A program made the position numbers and the translations under genes. Below the pieces are notes generated by a model. It did not search any database, had not been told where the DNA came from, and saw only the letters and a list, made by a program, of their open reading frames with translations. A DNA stretch of 64,000 bases from Lachnospiraceae bacterium (GTDB lineage: Bacteria; Bacillota; Clostridia; Lachnospirales; Lachnospiraceae), in the NCBI GenBank assembly GCA_021205755.1, contig JAJPWX010000003.1, positions 26,411 to 90,410 on the forward strand, written 5' to 3'. Positions 41,529 to 51,776 of the stretch are shown here, piece by piece (position 1 is the stretch's first letter; every line of letters begins with the position of its first letter).

Positions 41529-44155
41529 TTTCCCGTATCCAGCCGCAGCATTTTCATCAGTTCCTCGTTGCTAAGCTCTGTAATCCATTTTTCTGTACCG
41601 GATCCAATCACATTTTCCGCCAGCTCCGTCTTGGACTGGATCATGGCGTCGATTTTCTCCTCCACTGTTCCTTTGCATACAAGCTTATGTACGATGACGT
41701 TCTTCTTCTGTCCGATACGGAAAGCGCGGTCTGTGGCCTGGTTCTCGACAGCCGGATTCCACCAGCGGTCGAAATGTATCACATGGTTCGCTTTGGTCAG
41801 ATTTAGTCCTGTGCCGCCTGCCTTGACAGAAATAACGAGGAAAGGAACGTATTTCTCCCCCTGGAATGCTTCCACGATTTTCCCACGCTGTTTCACCGGC
41901 GTGCCTCCATGCAGCACATAGCCTTTGGTGCCGAATACGTCTTCCAGAAACTCTGCAAGAACCTCTGTAATTTCCTTAAACTGTGTAAATACAATCACGC
42001 GCTCACGTTTTTCATAAATCGTGTTACAGATCTCGCGCAGCATTGCAAGCTTCCCACTGTCTTTTTCCGCGTACGCCGTCTGCCCAAGATACTGATCCGG
42101 ATGATTACAGATCTGCTTTAATTTTGTAATCGTAGCAAGGACAATACCCCTGCGCTCAATCCCTTCCGATTCTTCGACCTTTTTCTGCATATCTTCAACA
42201 ACCTTACGGTAAAGCACAACCTGTTTCTTCGACAGGGATACGTAATCAATGCTTTCTACCTTCTCCGGAAGGTCGGCGATAATCTTCTTATCTGTCTTTA
42301 CACGACGCAGCATGAAAGGCGACACCATAGTTTTCAGCTTCTGATATCCCTCCGGATTGGTATCAAGTTTTTTGCAATAATCACGGAATTCCGTGGAAGA
42401 ACCCAGCAGTCCTCTGTTCAGAAAATCAAACAGGGACCACAAATTTGTCAGATCGTTTTCAATCGGCGTACCGGTCATGGCAATCCGCATCCGCGCCGGA
42501 ATTTGCTTTACTGCCCGTGTCTGTTTTGTCGCCGGGTTTTTGATGGCCTGGGCCTCGTCCAGAATCAGACAGTCCCAGGAAATCTTCCGCAAAGATTCCA
42601 TCCGCGCGGCCATACCATAGGTTGTAATCGTCAGGAATACCTGCCCTTGCCTCAGCTGTTCCTCAAGCAGCGGCGCAGTTTTGCCATGCAAAAGCAGCAG
42701 CTCCATCTCCGGCACGAATTTTTCAGCTTCCTTCTGCCAGTTATCCAGCAAAGAGGCCGGAACAATTAGCAATACTTTTGCATTCCTGTCTTTTTTGCGC
42801 AGCTTCTCCAGATAAGCGAGCACCTGAATGGTCTTGCCGAGTCCCATGTCATCTGCCAGACAGGCGCCGAATCCCAGCTCGTCCATATAATTCAGCCAGG
42901 TATATCCATTCCTTTGATATGGGCGAAGCGTGGCATGGAGCGTCTTCGGCAGCGTAGCCTTACGCATTCGCTCCGGCTTGCGCAGGTTCATAAAGAGCTC
43001 CGCCAGCCATTCCCCATTTGTCACGCGTGGTCCTACGTCCGCATCCGCGGCTGTTCCCTTCTCTCCCAGTTCCATCTGCATAGCCTGCCGCAGCGTAATC
43101 TCCTCCGGCAGCTCTTCCATTCGCTCCAGCAGCTCCCGCAGCCTGGCATGATTCACCTCAACCCATTTCCCTTTCAGAAAAGCAAGGCCCTCCGTCTGTT
43201 CCAGCAGTGCGCGGATATCCTCTGCTGTCAGCGGCACTCCATCCACGACAAGCTGAGGCTGCACAGAAACAAGCGAATCAAATCCCAGCATAGACGGCTT
43301 TTTCTCCCCAAGCTTTACAGACATGGAACATTCGCAGGATTTCTTTTTCCACCAATTCGGAATCCTGCACAAAATCCCCGTCTTTTCAATCGCCTCCACG
43401 TCCTTTAAAAACGTATAACCCTCCTGCACAGTCAGGCGAAGCGGATGAAACATCTCCCCGCTCTCCACGAAGCCTGCAATCAGAGCGGATACCTCCGCCG
43501 CACGGTTCAGACAGGAGAGAAGCTCCAGAAGCTTCTCCCGCTTTCCCTTATACTCCGTTAAAGCGTATTTCAGCGGCATATGGCGAATTCTTCCATTGTC
43601 CTCTTTGGTCGCATAAGTGGCAAGAAACGCAAACGGATACTCCTCATCCTTTTGCTCCACCAGGTGAAAAAAGATCCTCTCCGGAACATGCAGCCCCTGC
43701 GTTTTCTCCGCCAGATACATTGCGACTGTTCCCTCATATGAGCGAATCTCCCCGGCAAAAACATCCCTAAGCCTTCCAAAAACCGTCTGAATCCATTTTT
43801 CTGTCACATATTCCGCACCAATCGCAAAGGGTACTGAAAAAAGAAGGCCATTCATTTCCTCATCCAGCAGCTTAGGCTCTGCTTTTTCACGCGCAAGCTC
43901 AAGCTCTGGAAGACGCGTCAGGCATTTCAGAAATGCATTCGAGACCTGATACAGAAAACCGCCCGTCGCAGTCAGCGTGCCGCGCTGCTCAAATCCCATC
44001 TGGTACAGCGCTAGATAACGGTTCTCCTCAAATCCTCTGCGCCAGGAGAGCAACCCGTTCTCTGTCCCGTCCTGGATATCCGGGTAGAAATCGTTTTCCG
44101 TAAATATAAAATTCAGATTTTTCTCTGTCTCGGCCACTTCGTAATTCTCCTTCAT
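41525..44155 (-). CDS. SNF2-family DEAD/DEAH helicase-like ATPase
   Basis: An 876-aa Swi2/Snf2 ATPase. An N-terminal ~390 residues of bacterial SNF2-associated type precede motif I DDMGLGKTIQ (about 433-442), motif Ia, motif II LDEAQAIKNP, motif III 'MTGTPIENDL', and the C-terminal half with motif V 'SVKAGGTGLNL' and motif VI 'QATDRAFRIGQKK'. All canonical motifs are present, so it should be an active DNA translocase. It lies 22 bp after the Fic gene and is followed by the SWIM partner. A chromatin-like or transcription-recycling (RapA-like) role is inferred, with defence an alternative. Confidence 0.93.
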   Translation of the reverse strand: MKENYEVAETEKNLNFIFTENDFYPDIQDGTENGLLSWRRGFEENRYLALYQMGFEQRGTLTATGGFLYQVSNAFLKCLTRLPELELAREKAEPKLLDEEMNGLLFSVPFAIGAEYVTEKWIQTVFGRLRDVFAGEIRSYEGTVAMYLAEKTQGLHVPERIFFHLVEQKDEEYPFAFLATYATKEDNGRIRHMPLKYALTEYKGKREKLLELLSCLNRAAEVSALIAGFVESGEMFHPLRLTVQEGYTFLKDVEAIEKTGILCRIPNWWKKKSCECSMSVKLGEKKPSMLGFDSLVSVQPQLVVDGVPLTAEDIRALLEQTEGLAFLKGKWVEVNHARLRELLERMEELPEEITLRQAMQMELGEKGTAADADVGPRVTNGEWLAELFMNLRKPERMRKATLPKTLHATLRPYQRNGYTWLNYMDELGFGACLADDMGLGKTIQVLAYLEKLRKKDRNAKVLLIVPASLLDNWQKEAEKFVPEMELLLLHGKTAPLLEEQLRQGQVFLTITTYGMAARMESLRKISWDCLILDEAQAIKNPATKQTRAVKQIPARMRIAMTGTPIENDLTNLWSLFDFLNRGLLGSSTEFRDYCKKLDTNPEGYQKLKTMVSPFMLRRVKTDKKIIADLPEKVESIDYVSLSKKQVVLYRKVVEDMQKKVEESEGIERRGIVLATITKLKQICNHPDQYLGQTAYAEKDSGKLAMLREICNTIYEKRERVIVFTQFKEITEVLAEFLEDVFGTKGYVLHGGTPVKQRGKIVEAFQGEKYVPFLVISVKAGGTGLNLTKANHVIHFDRWWNPAVENQATDRAFRIGQKKNVIVHKLVCKGTVEEKIDAMIQSKTELAENVIGSGTEKWITELSNEELMKMLRLDTGK

Positions 44156-44177
44156 TTATCAGATTTATCGTTTCCAT

Positions 44178-44969
44178 TCACTCTTCATAATCTATCTTAA
44201 AATAATCAAGATATCGTTTAAAGCGGTCCTGCGCTGTCAGGCAGGTATCTCTGAGAAACCCTTTCTCCGTCTGCCAGGCAGACAATCCGCGGTAATAAAA
44301 CATCTTCAGATCATCCTCAATAATGAAAGGAACAATGTTATTCCGCAGGCATTCTTTGAACATAATTAACCGTCCAACACGGCCATTTCCGTCCTGAAAA
44401 GGATGAATACTTTCAAACCTGTAATGAAAATCCAGTATTTCTTCAAAGCTTCGGGCTGCAGATGAGTTGTAATCGTTCAGCAGCCTTTTCATTTTCGCAG
44501 GAACTTCTTCCGGAGCAGCCGTCTCATTTCCTCCCACCTCATTAGGCAGTTTCTTGTAATTACCGACAGCAAACCAGTCCTTACGGCTGTCACTGGTTCC
44601 GGTTTTGAGAATCAAATGCAGCTGCCTGATCAGCTTCTCAGATACCTGTACATGAGCCTGATCGATAATCAGATCTATACAGCGAAAATGGTTTGTCGTT
44701 TCCAGAATATCGTCCACATTCATTCCATCTGAATCCGTGCAGATCGTGTTTGTCTCGTAAATATATCGCGTCTGATCGTGCGTGAGCCTGCTTCCTTCCA
44801 TGTGATTGGAATTATAGGTCAGTTCAATCTGAATCTTATGATAAATACCGCCCTTCGCCCTGTTTTGCTTTTCATCTTTTAAAAACGCAAGCAACGTTTT
44901 CGGTTCTTCCTTATATGCATTCTTTCGTGCTGGTTTTACAGCCATCTCGGCTTCCGGCATATACTTCAT
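44178..44969 (-). CDS. Fic family protein (AMP transferase type) with inhibitory helix
   Basis: A 263-aa Fic protein. The active-site loop is HPFQDGNGRVGR (residues 189-200, His189), the complete motif for nucleotidyl transfer to a hydroxyl on a target protein. The N-terminus holds TYNSNHMEGSRL, with S54-xxx-E58-G59 fitting the autoinhibitory (S/T)xxxE(G/N) helix of class II Fic enzymes. ATG 44969 has AGGAGG 8 nt upstream. A 12-bp palindrome GTAGTGTACTAC (44988-44999) just upstream could be an operator. It is first in the run to SNF2, SWIM and cobT. No antitoxin gene is adjacent, consistent with built-in inhibition. Confidence 0.93.
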   Translation of the reverse strand: MKYMPEAEMAVKPARKNAYKEEPKTLLAFLKDEKQNRAKGGIYHKIQIELTYNSNHMEGSRLTHDQTRYIYETNTICTDSDGMNVDDILETTNHFRCIDLIIDQAHVQVSEKLIRQLHLILKTGTSDSRKDWFAVGNYKKLPNEVGGNETAAPEEVPAKMKRLLNDYNSSAARSFEEILDFHYRFESIHPFQDGNGRVGRLIMFKECLRNNIVPFIIEDDLKMFYYRGLSAWQTEKGFLRDTCLTAQDRFKRYLDYFKIDYEE

Positions 44970-44987
44970 ATGATATTCCTCCTAAAA

Positions 44988-44999
44988 GTAGTGTACTAC
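44988..44999. promoter_or_regulatory. Palindrome upstream of fic
   Basis: GTAGTGTACTAC is a perfect 12-bp palindrome, about 20 nt upstream of the Fic start; a candidate operator. Confidence 0.35.
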
Positions 45000-45133
45000 A
45001 CCATCGGCCAGGATTCAACGCAAACCTGAAATCAAAAAATGAAAAGACAGATACTGGTTACTGGTCAGGGTTGAAAACGATTTCCTTTTGCTAAAACCGG
45101 AACCTGCGAAGAGATATACAGATCACCGAACGA

Positions 45134-46636
45134 TTAGCAGACACTCCTGGAATACGATCTGACACTGCACAAAAACCGCGCCGCAAATTCCGGATTCGAC
45201 CAATAATACAGGTGCGGATAGCCCGCCGCGCTGTGATCCGTAGCATGCACGCAATTCCATGTGCGTTTTCCATTTGGTTTTTCTGCCACATAAGCGCCGC
45301 CGGAATCTGTGCTGTCGAAATAGTGAAATTCATGGGCACGGATCGTCTCATCCGGAAGAAGGAAACCCGACGTCTGCTGCGCTATTTCCTTCTTCTTCCT
45401 GTCTGGAACCATCTTTAGCCGCTCTTCTTCCCACTCAGAACTGTTGAGACGAAGACGAATATAACCGAACCGTCCCAGCTTTCCTGTTCGATATGATTGC
45501 CCCTGAATGCATCCGCACATCGGCCAGGCCGTGCCCTCCATATCCTCCATCGTCTCATGCAGGTACATGAATCCGCCGCATTCCGCTAAATACGGCAACC
45601 CATCCGCAATCGCCGCGCGGATGGACTGCAGCATGGATCTGTTTTCTGAGAGCTGTCTGGCATAAAGCTCCGGATAACCGCCCCCCAGAATAAGCCCGCT
45701 GATCTGTTCCGGAAGCGCTGTGTCTTTTAATGGAGAGAATGGAACAAACGTGGCTCCGAGCAGTTCCAAAAGCTCCAGATTGTCCTGATAATAAAAGCAG
45801 AACGCTTCATCTTGCGCCACTGCAATGCGGGGAAGGATTTCCCCGCCGCTTTCTGCTGCATCTCCGGATGATTTCTGATTTTCCACACACACACGTACAC
45901 TCTCTGGCAATGCAAGCTCTTCATCCGCAAAGTCTGATGCTTCCTGCGCAAGCGCGATGATCCCGTCCAGATCCAGACACTGCTCCAGTTCCTCTCCCAG
46001 TCTCGCCAGACGGACTTTCAGATCCGCAATCTCTCCGGGTGTTACCAGACCGAGATGCCGGCTCTCCACCGCGGCGTCATCCAGGCGCGGCACGTAGCCA
46101 TACACCCGCACACCGGTCTGTTTCTCGATTTCATCCTTTAATAAAAGACAGGTCATTTTCGTTGTCTGGTTGAGGATCACGCCCCGGATTACCTCGCGGC
46201 CGTATTGCTTTTGATAATTCAGATACCCCTGAATCAGAGGAATCACCGACAGACTCATGCCGCGCGCGTTCACAACAAGAATCACCGGCGTATCTGTTAC
46301 TGCTGCCAGGTCATAGGAGGATGCCTTTTCGGAAATCCCGCCAAGCCCATCATAGAATCCCATGACGCCCTCCAGAACCGAAATTCCCGCATTTTTTGCC
46401 GTTTTCGCGAACAAGTAACGCGTAAGCGGCGGATCTGTGAAAAAAGTATCCAGATTTCTCGAAGGCGTACCGATCACCCGTGAATGAAACATCGGATCAA
46501 TATAATCCGGCCCGCACTTAAAAGAGGCCGGATTCAGCCCGCGCCTGCAGAACGCCTCCAGAATTCCGCAGGTGATCATCGTTTTTCCGCTGCCGCTGGA
46601 AGGTGCGGCAAGCATAATTCTTGGCAGATGCTGCAT
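45134..46636 (-). CDS. cbiA: Cobyrinate a,c-diamide synthase
   Basis: A 500-aa ATP- and glutamine-dependent amidotransferase that amidates the a and c side chains of cobyrinate. The N-terminal dethiobiotin-synthetase-like domain has the P-loop APSSGSGKTM, then 'KCGPDYIDPMFH' and 'VLEGVMGFYDG'. The C-terminal GATase1 domain has the nucleophile Cys in LAECGGFMYL and the His in IRAHEFHY. It lies 45 bp downstream of the CobK-CbiE-CbiT fusion. ATG 46636 is preceded by GGAGG-type sequence. The last ~20 residues (RSYSRSVC) look like a non-conserved tail. Confidence 0.94.
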   Translation of the reverse strand: MQHLPRIMLAAPSSGSGKTMITCGILEAFCRRGLNPASFKCGPDYIDPMFHSRVIGTPSRNLDTFFTDPPLTRYLFAKTAKNAGISVLEGVMGFYDGLGGISEKASSYDLAAVTDTPVILVVNARGMSLSVIPLIQGYLNYQKQYGREVIRGVILNQTTKMTCLLLKDEIEKQTGVRVYGYVPRLDDAAVESRHLGLVTPGEIADLKVRLARLGEELEQCLDLDGIIALAQEASDFADEELALPESVRVCVENQKSSGDAAESGGEILPRIAVAQDEAFCFYYQDNLELLELLGATFVPFSPLKDTALPEQISGLILGGGYPELYARQLSENRSMLQSIRAAIADGLPYLAECGGFMYLHETMEDMEGTAWPMCGCIQGQSYRTGKLGRFGYIRLRLNSSEWEEERLKMVPDRKKKEIAQQTSGFLLPDETIRAHEFHYFDSTDSGGAYVAEKPNGKRTWNCVHATDHSAAGYPHLYYWSNPEFAARFLCSVRSYSRSVC

Positions 46637-46681
46637 GGCTTACCTCCACATTGTTTCCATCTACACTCGATCATTGCCTAG

Positions 46682-49126
46682 TTAAAAACACTTACTGCTT
46701 TCCTCTTCCCCGCCAAAGGAAACGATATAAATCGGGTTGAGCGACGACATCATGTGGTATCGTCCCAGCCTGCGGGATTTAGCCACGGAAACCTGGACAA
46801 TATCTGCATCTTTGATTCCAAGGTCATTGATCAGGTTTGTCACCTCCGCAATGCTCTCCAGCGCAACCGTATTGATCACAACACGAATGGAAGGATTCAT
46901 CTCCAGCAGGGACGCTACGATCTCCCGCATATTTCCGGAGCTTCCCCCAATAAAGGCATGGGTTGGCGCTGGAAGCTCCTCCATAGCCTCCGGGGCAGTT
47001 CCACTGATTGAGATGAGGTTGGACAAATGAAAGCGGGCAGTATTCTGCTTAATCAACTCCACCGCTCTTTGCTCACGCTCAATCGCGTAAACCCTTCCTT
47101 CTGTGCAGAGCCGCGCACACTCTACGGATACCGATCCAGTGCCTGCTCCCACATCGTACACCACCGAATCCTCCCGCAGGCGAAGCTTTGCCACTGAAAG
47201 CGCCCGTATTTCCTCTTTTGTCATAGGCACCTTTTCCCAGCGTTCAAAGGCATCGTCCGGAATTCCCGGCGTAATCACCCGCCCGGCATGCGCATTCTCC
47301 AGCATCATAATATGCGGCCCCGCCGCTTCACAGACAATGAAATTCTCCGGGCGCCCGGTCTGTATTTTTTCATCCGGATAAGAAAGATTCGAACCAACCG
47401 TCACCCGCACTTCTGAACCGATTCCGTCAAGCACCAGGTCCTGGCAGATCTGTCCCACCTCTTTCGCGCCGCTGACGAGAAGAATGATCTTCGGGTATTT
47501 TCTGACGTAATTTACGAGCGGAATTTCTTTCCCATGCGCGCTCAGAAGCTTCGCGTCCTGCCAGGAAGTCGGAATCTTTGACGCGAAATACACCACTGAA
47601 GAAATTCCGCAGTAATAGCGTACCTGCTCCGCCGGAAAGGTTTCCGCGACCTGGCGCGCTCCACTGTAAAATCCTACGTCCCCCGACATCAGGATCGCCA
47701 CTCGTTCCACCTGCGGATGTACTTCCAGCCAGGACGCGATCTTCCCGGCATTGTATTCTGGAATCAAAAGCGGTGTTTTTGGTCTTTTCTCCGTCCCGGC
47801 TACTCCCTCTGGCTGCTTTGACGAGGCACTGATTTCTTCCGGCTCACGCAGCAGCAGCCTCGCACATTCCAGAATCCGCGCTGCACCAAAGATCACTTCG
47901 GCCTCGCGGATTGCGCGGGCCGCCTCGCGTGTCAGAGTATCCGGAGTCCCCATGCCGATGCCAATACAGCTAATGCGGCAAGCATCTTCCTGTTCGGATC
48001 GTTCCCATTTCGGGGATTCTTTCCCAGATTCATCTGGAAGCATTCTCCCTCGTCCAGCCGCGGATTTCCCTGCACCCAACTCCGGCTTATCTGCTTTCGT
48101 TCTTCCTGTAACCGTATTCTGACATTCTGCCTCCTGTTTATCTGCGACAGATTCTAATTTTCTCGAAATTTCTTTCGCCGGAGTATGCTCTCCGGAAATC
48201 AGCGCATCCAGCCGCTCTTTCACTTCTTCCCATCCGCTTCCCGTCTCTTTTGGTCTGCGAATAATGACTGGCGTGACCCGGCACTGCCGTGCCGCCTCGA
48301 TTTTCTCCGGGAAGCCGCCGGTTGTCCCGGTCTCTTTTGTAACTAGAAATGCCGAACCTGCCTGGCGGAGCATCGCCGCATTCATATCCGCAGAAAACGG
48401 TCCCTGCATGGCGCAGATCTGCTTTCCTTCCAGGCCGAGTGCGCGACAGGAAGAAACTACCTCCGCAGATGGAAGAACCCGCGCGAAGATACGGCTTTTG
48501 TCTGAAATCGCTTCTGTAAATACGTGCAATTCCTTGCTGCCTGTAGTCAGAAAAATCCCGCCCTGCTGCGTTTCCAGATAATCAGCTGCTTCCCTGGCGG
48601 AGTCTACATAAACGGCTCCTGCGATCTCTCCTGTATTTTCTCGCGCAGGCTGCGTTTTTTCAACACAAGCTGATTCTGTCTTCCCTGCGTAATCCTGGAA
48701 TGTTCCCCACATATCAGCTCTATCCAAAGATTTCTGCTTTCCACCGCCTTTTTTTACTCTGATAACTTCATTATCACATCTTTCATTCTGTGTGCGAAGA
48801 TACCGCAGATATTGCACATTTTCTCTCCGGCAGGCCTCCTGAATGTTTTTTGAGACTTCTACCGCGTACGGATGCGTCGCATCCACGACCAGCGCATACT
48901 GCCCGTCCCGCAAAAATTCCCGCATCTGTTCCATATCCAGCCTGCCCTGATGAATGTGACGCTCCGGCTGCGGTCGAAGCACTTCTTCTCCGTATTCCGT
49001 TGCCACACTGACGGTATGCGCTACATGTTTTTCGCAGAGATAATCCGATACCTGACGTCCCTCAGCCGTGCCGCCAAAAATCAGTATATAAAAAGAATAA
49101 TCCCCCTGCTTTCTTATATCCGGCAT
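46682..49126 (-). CDS. cbiJ-cbiET: Fusion: precorrin-6A reductase (CobK/CbiJ) + CbiE + CbiT
   Basis: An 814-aa triple fusion covering consecutive corrin steps. Residues 12 to about 310: CobK/CbiJ reductase (ILIFGGTAEGRQVSDYL, VVDATHPYAVEVSKNI, FLTTGSKEL, GPFSADMNAAMLRQ, LVTKETGTTGGFPEKI). About 310-380: polar linker. From about 384: CbiE methyltransferase (SCIGIGMGTPDTLTREA, ILMSGDVGFYSGA). From about 620: CbiT, a C15-methyltransferase/decarboxylase with the SAM site YDVGAGTGSVSVECA. CbiE-CbiT fusions (CobL) are common; the added CobK is less so. A 30-residue insert near 125-155 (KKGGGKQKSLDRADM) interrupts the CobK domain. ATG 49126 follows a weak GGGGG site. Confidence 0.92.
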   Translation of the reverse strand: MPDIRKQGDYSFYILIFGGTAEGRQVSDYLCEKHVAHTVSVATEYGEEVLRPQPERHIHQGRLDMEQMREFLRDGQYALVVDATHPYAVEVSKNIQEACRRENVQYLRYLRTQNERCDNEVIRVKKGGGKQKSLDRADMWGTFQDYAGKTESACVEKTQPARENTGEIAGAVYVDSAREAADYLETQQGGIFLTTGSKELHVFTEAISDKSRIFARVLPSAEVVSSCRALGLEGKQICAMQGPFSADMNAAMLRQAGSAFLVTKETGTTGGFPEKIEAARQCRVTPVIIRRPKETGSGWEEVKERLDALISGEHTPAKEISRKLESVADKQEAECQNTVTGRTKADKPELGAGKSAAGRGRMLPDESGKESPKWERSEQEDACRISCIGIGMGTPDTLTREAARAIREAEVIFGAARILECARLLLREPEEISASSKQPEGVAGTEKRPKTPLLIPEYNAGKIASWLEVHPQVERVAILMSGDVGFYSGARQVAETFPAEQVRYYCGISSVVYFASKIPTSWQDAKLLSAHGKEIPLVNYVRKYPKIILLVSGAKEVGQICQDLVLDGIGSEVRVTVGSNLSYPDEKIQTGRPENFIVCEAAGPHIMMLENAHAGRVITPGIPDDAFERWEKVPMTKEEIRALSVAKLRLREDSVVYDVGAGTGSVSVECARLCTEGRVYAIEREQRAVELIKQNTARFHLSNLISISGTAPEAMEELPAPTHAFIGGSSGNMREIVASLLEMNPSIRVVINTVALESIAEVTNLINDLGIKDADIVQVSVAKSRRLGRYHMMSSLNPIYIVSFGGEEESSKCF

Positions 49127-49214
49127 CTTCGAACCCCCATTTCACTTTCTGCAAACAGTCACTGCTTCCCGACGAAAACTTATCTGCCCATAATCAATAT
49201 AAATGATCCCCATC

Positions 49215-49931
49215 CTACGCCAGCGCGCCCCACACCGCCGCGATCAATATCGTCGGCAGCATATTTGCGACTTTCAGTTTATTCTCCCAAATCAGGTTCA
49301 CCCCAACGCAAAAGATCAGCATAGAACCCGTCAGCGAAATCGCATTCAGTGTCCCCTCGGTCATTAGTGGAGCAAGGACACTGGCCAGGAGCGTGATCGA
49401 CCCCTGAAATATACCAACCGGTATCGCGGAAAAAATACAGCCCTTTCCAAGAGACGCCACCATAATCATGATAATCAGAAAATCCAGAATCGCTTTCATC
49501 ATCAGCGTGGTCGGATCCCCCGTCATACCATCCTGAATAGAACCAACGATCGCCATGGCTCCGATGCAGACAGTAAAGGAGGCGGTCACAAACGCGTTGA
49601 CAAACGAATTGTCCCCGCCATTACCGCTTTTTTGCTTCAGCCATTCCCCAAAGTGCTCAATCGCCTGCTCGATATTCAGCGCCTCCCCGATCAGAGAGCC
49701 GAGCGCAAAGCTCACAATGATCATAAGAGAGCCCTGCGAGCCCATCTCTCCATCCGCGATCGTCAGCATTTTTTCAAGTGCGCCGCCGATCCCGATAAAC
49801 ATCGTGCAAAGCCCGGTGGCCTTCATCAGCGTCTCCTGCAGGCGGTCACTCATCAGTTTTTTACCGGCCAGGCCGATCAGGCCGCCCGCCACGATCGCCG
49901 CCACATTTATCAGTGTTCCTGTCCCTATCAT
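49215..49931 (-). CDS. DUF554 family membrane protein
   Basis: A 238-aa integral membrane protein of the DUF554 (YqgA-like) family, of unknown, possibly transport, function. It opens with GTGTLINVAAIVAGGLIGL, typical for the family, and has about seven hydrophobic segments with 'GLCTMFIGIGGALEKML', 'SFTVCIGAMAIVGSIQDG' and 'PVGIFQGSITLLA'. The start ATG 49931 has AGGAAAG upstream; an upstream in-frame extension of 21 residues is not supported. It lies between cobalamin genes on the same strand but no link to the pathway is known. Confidence 0.88.
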   Translation of the reverse strand: MIGTGTLINVAAIVAGGLIGLAGKKLMSDRLQETLMKATGLCTMFIGIGGALEKMLTIADGEMGSQGSLMIIVSFALGSLIGEALNIEQAIEHFGEWLKQKSGNGGDNSFVNAFVTASFTVCIGAMAIVGSIQDGMTGDPTTLMMKAILDFLIIMIMVASLGKGCIFSAIPVGIFQGSITLLASVLAPLMTEGTLNAISLTGSMLIFCVGVNLIWENKLKVANMLPTILIAAVWGALA

Positions 49932-50035
49932 TGTATCTTCTTTCCTGCCCTGGATAAATTGAATTCCTGATTTACGCCCAAGCGTCATTCTCACACGGAC
50001 ACCCAGAGCCTCACTTGAGTTCCCAATCCGTTCTC

Positions 50036-51733
50036 TCAGGCCACATCGCCTTCCGCATACTCTACAAGAATACCGGTGCGCGTCATTCCGTCGTCCTCAT
50101 CCACATAATACGTGATCGTGACCTCATCTCCCACATCGAAAATCACCGCGTTCTGATCGTCCGCGGCGGAAACCGCATAGTAGTACCCCGTCTCGAAATA
50201 ATTCTCATCGAGGGAAAAATAGAAAATCGTATTTCCATCCACTACAACGGAACGAATCTCCTTAATTGTTCCCGTTACGGTGTCCGTCTCCGCTTCTACT
50301 ACTTCAATCGGCTCTGAGACCTTCACACCATTTTCGATCAGCAGCTCCTCATAATTTGCCTGGCACTCGGCCACGGAGCTGCCGGTCGTCGTGATCTGAT
50401 AATCCTTCACATTGACCATCGCATACATTTTGACCAGATCCGCCGAATCCTTCAGAGACATAAAATACGTCGGCTCGTCTGAGATATTCAGCAGAATCGG
50501 GAACGTCGCCGTGTAGCCCAGATGCTGCACCGCGCCCTCCGCGGAAGACATCGCGGAATACTCCGTTGCGCCGGAAATGCTGTAATACCGCGCCTCCTTT
50601 GTGCGCTGGTTCACGAGAATAAAGCCGACATTCGACTCATCATTTCCCGCCGAAGTTACACCCGTATAAAGGTAGACATCGTCATTCATCGCGATATAAT
50701 TATACCCGTCAGAGGTTGTCGTGACGCCCTTCTGCCCCAGCCAGGAATTGATCCAGCCATTGACCAGCGTCCCGTGACAATTGTACTGCTCCACCAGCAG
50801 ATCCGCGGAATACACCCGATCTACCCAGGTCGGAACCTCCTCATAGTACGTACTCTCTCCGGTAATCGCATTTACCAGAACCGCTCCCTGCGTATCCTGG
50901 CCGCCAAACAGACCGATCGTATGAATGGTGCGCGAGCACACCCACCAGGGCGTTCCATCCTCGTCGATTTCAAAATTCACATCGCCGAACATCATCGTCG
51001 GATAGCGGAAGCGCAGCAGTCGGTAAAGATTCCGGCCGAAATGCTCGCCTGTCGAATATTTCATTCCTTCATCCAGCTTCACCAGGCTCGCTTCCTGCGT
51101 CACCATGTTTACAATAATGTAGCCTGGCAGACCTTCTTCACGGTTGTTAAACCATTTGATGAGATTGCCATAAAGCAGCGGCGCCACACGCACCGGATTG
51201 TCCTGGTAATTGATCTGCGAATATTCCGCATCAGAGACCTCAAACTGTGATACCAGACTGCTGTCCGTACTGCTCAAAGAGCCAAGCGCGCGGCTGCCCA
51301 GCTGCACACTCGAATCCTTATCCAGCATCGGAATCCGGTCATAGGAAATCTCCGCAACCTCCTCCGTAAAATCACCTGTCTGCACATCCAGAAGGTTGTA
51401 ATAGGATGCCGCGTGAAAAATCTCCGACGAATAAAGCAGAGCCACAGCAGCCACTACAAACAGCACCAGCGCCAGAAGAAACGGCACCTTGCAGCGCGCC
51501 CAGAATACACCCGGCTCCAGGGAAATCTCCCGGCGTGTCACACGCAGACCGGACGTAGCCAGCGTAACGAAAATAAAAATCACCAGCAATATAAAAAGAA
51601 ATAACCAGAAATCCAGTGCTTTCACATTGATCGGAGGCAGCATAACATAATAATAAATACCTCCGAGAACCACCGTCACCAACAGGCGTAAAATAAGATT
51701 GGCCAGGCCATTTGACTGTGTTCTTCCATTCAT
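50036..51733 (-). CDS. Membrane protein of unknown function with large extracytoplasmic domain
   Basis: A 565-aa protein I cannot assign. Three or so TM helices in the first 110 residues (LILRLLVTVVLGGIYYYVML, FWLFLFILLVIFIFVTLA, VPFLLALVLFVVAAVALLY) are followed by a ~400-residue outside domain with repeated beta-rich 'GAVLVNAITGESTYYEE' / 'GFILVNQRTKEARYYSI' / 'GYIIVNMVTQEASLV' units, each a strand-turn-strand, and a C-terminal OB-like segment (TVTGTIKEIRSVVVDG). The start at 51733 has GGGAGGGAGAG. It sits between cbiH and the DUF554 gene. A role in sensing or envelope function is only a guess. Confidence 0.7.
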   Translation of the reverse strand: MNGRTQSNGLANLILRLLVTVVLGGIYYYVMLPPINVKALDFWLFLFILLVIFIFVTLATSGLRVTRREISLEPGVFWARCKVPFLLALVLFVVAAVALLYSSEIFHAASYYNLLDVQTGDFTEEVAEISYDRIPMLDKDSSVQLGSRALGSLSSTDSSLVSQFEVSDAEYSQINYQDNPVRVAPLLYGNLIKWFNNREEGLPGYIIVNMVTQEASLVKLDEGMKYSTGEHFGRNLYRLLRFRYPTMMFGDVNFEIDEDGTPWWVCSRTIHTIGLFGGQDTQGAVLVNAITGESTYYEEVPTWVDRVYSADLLVEQYNCHGTLVNGWINSWLGQKGVTTTSDGYNYIAMNDDVYLYTGVTSAGNDESNVGFILVNQRTKEARYYSISGATEYSAMSSAEGAVQHLGYTATFPILLNISDEPTYFMSLKDSADLVKMYAMVNVKDYQITTTGSSVAECQANYEELLIENGVKVSEPIEVVEAETDTVTGTIKEIRSVVVDGNTIFYFSLDENYFETGYYYAVSAADDQNAVIFDVGDEVTITYYVDEDDGMTRTGILVEYAEGDVA

Positions 51734-51776
51734 AATTTTTCTCTCCCTCCCGCCGATCATACGGCGATACTGCTTC

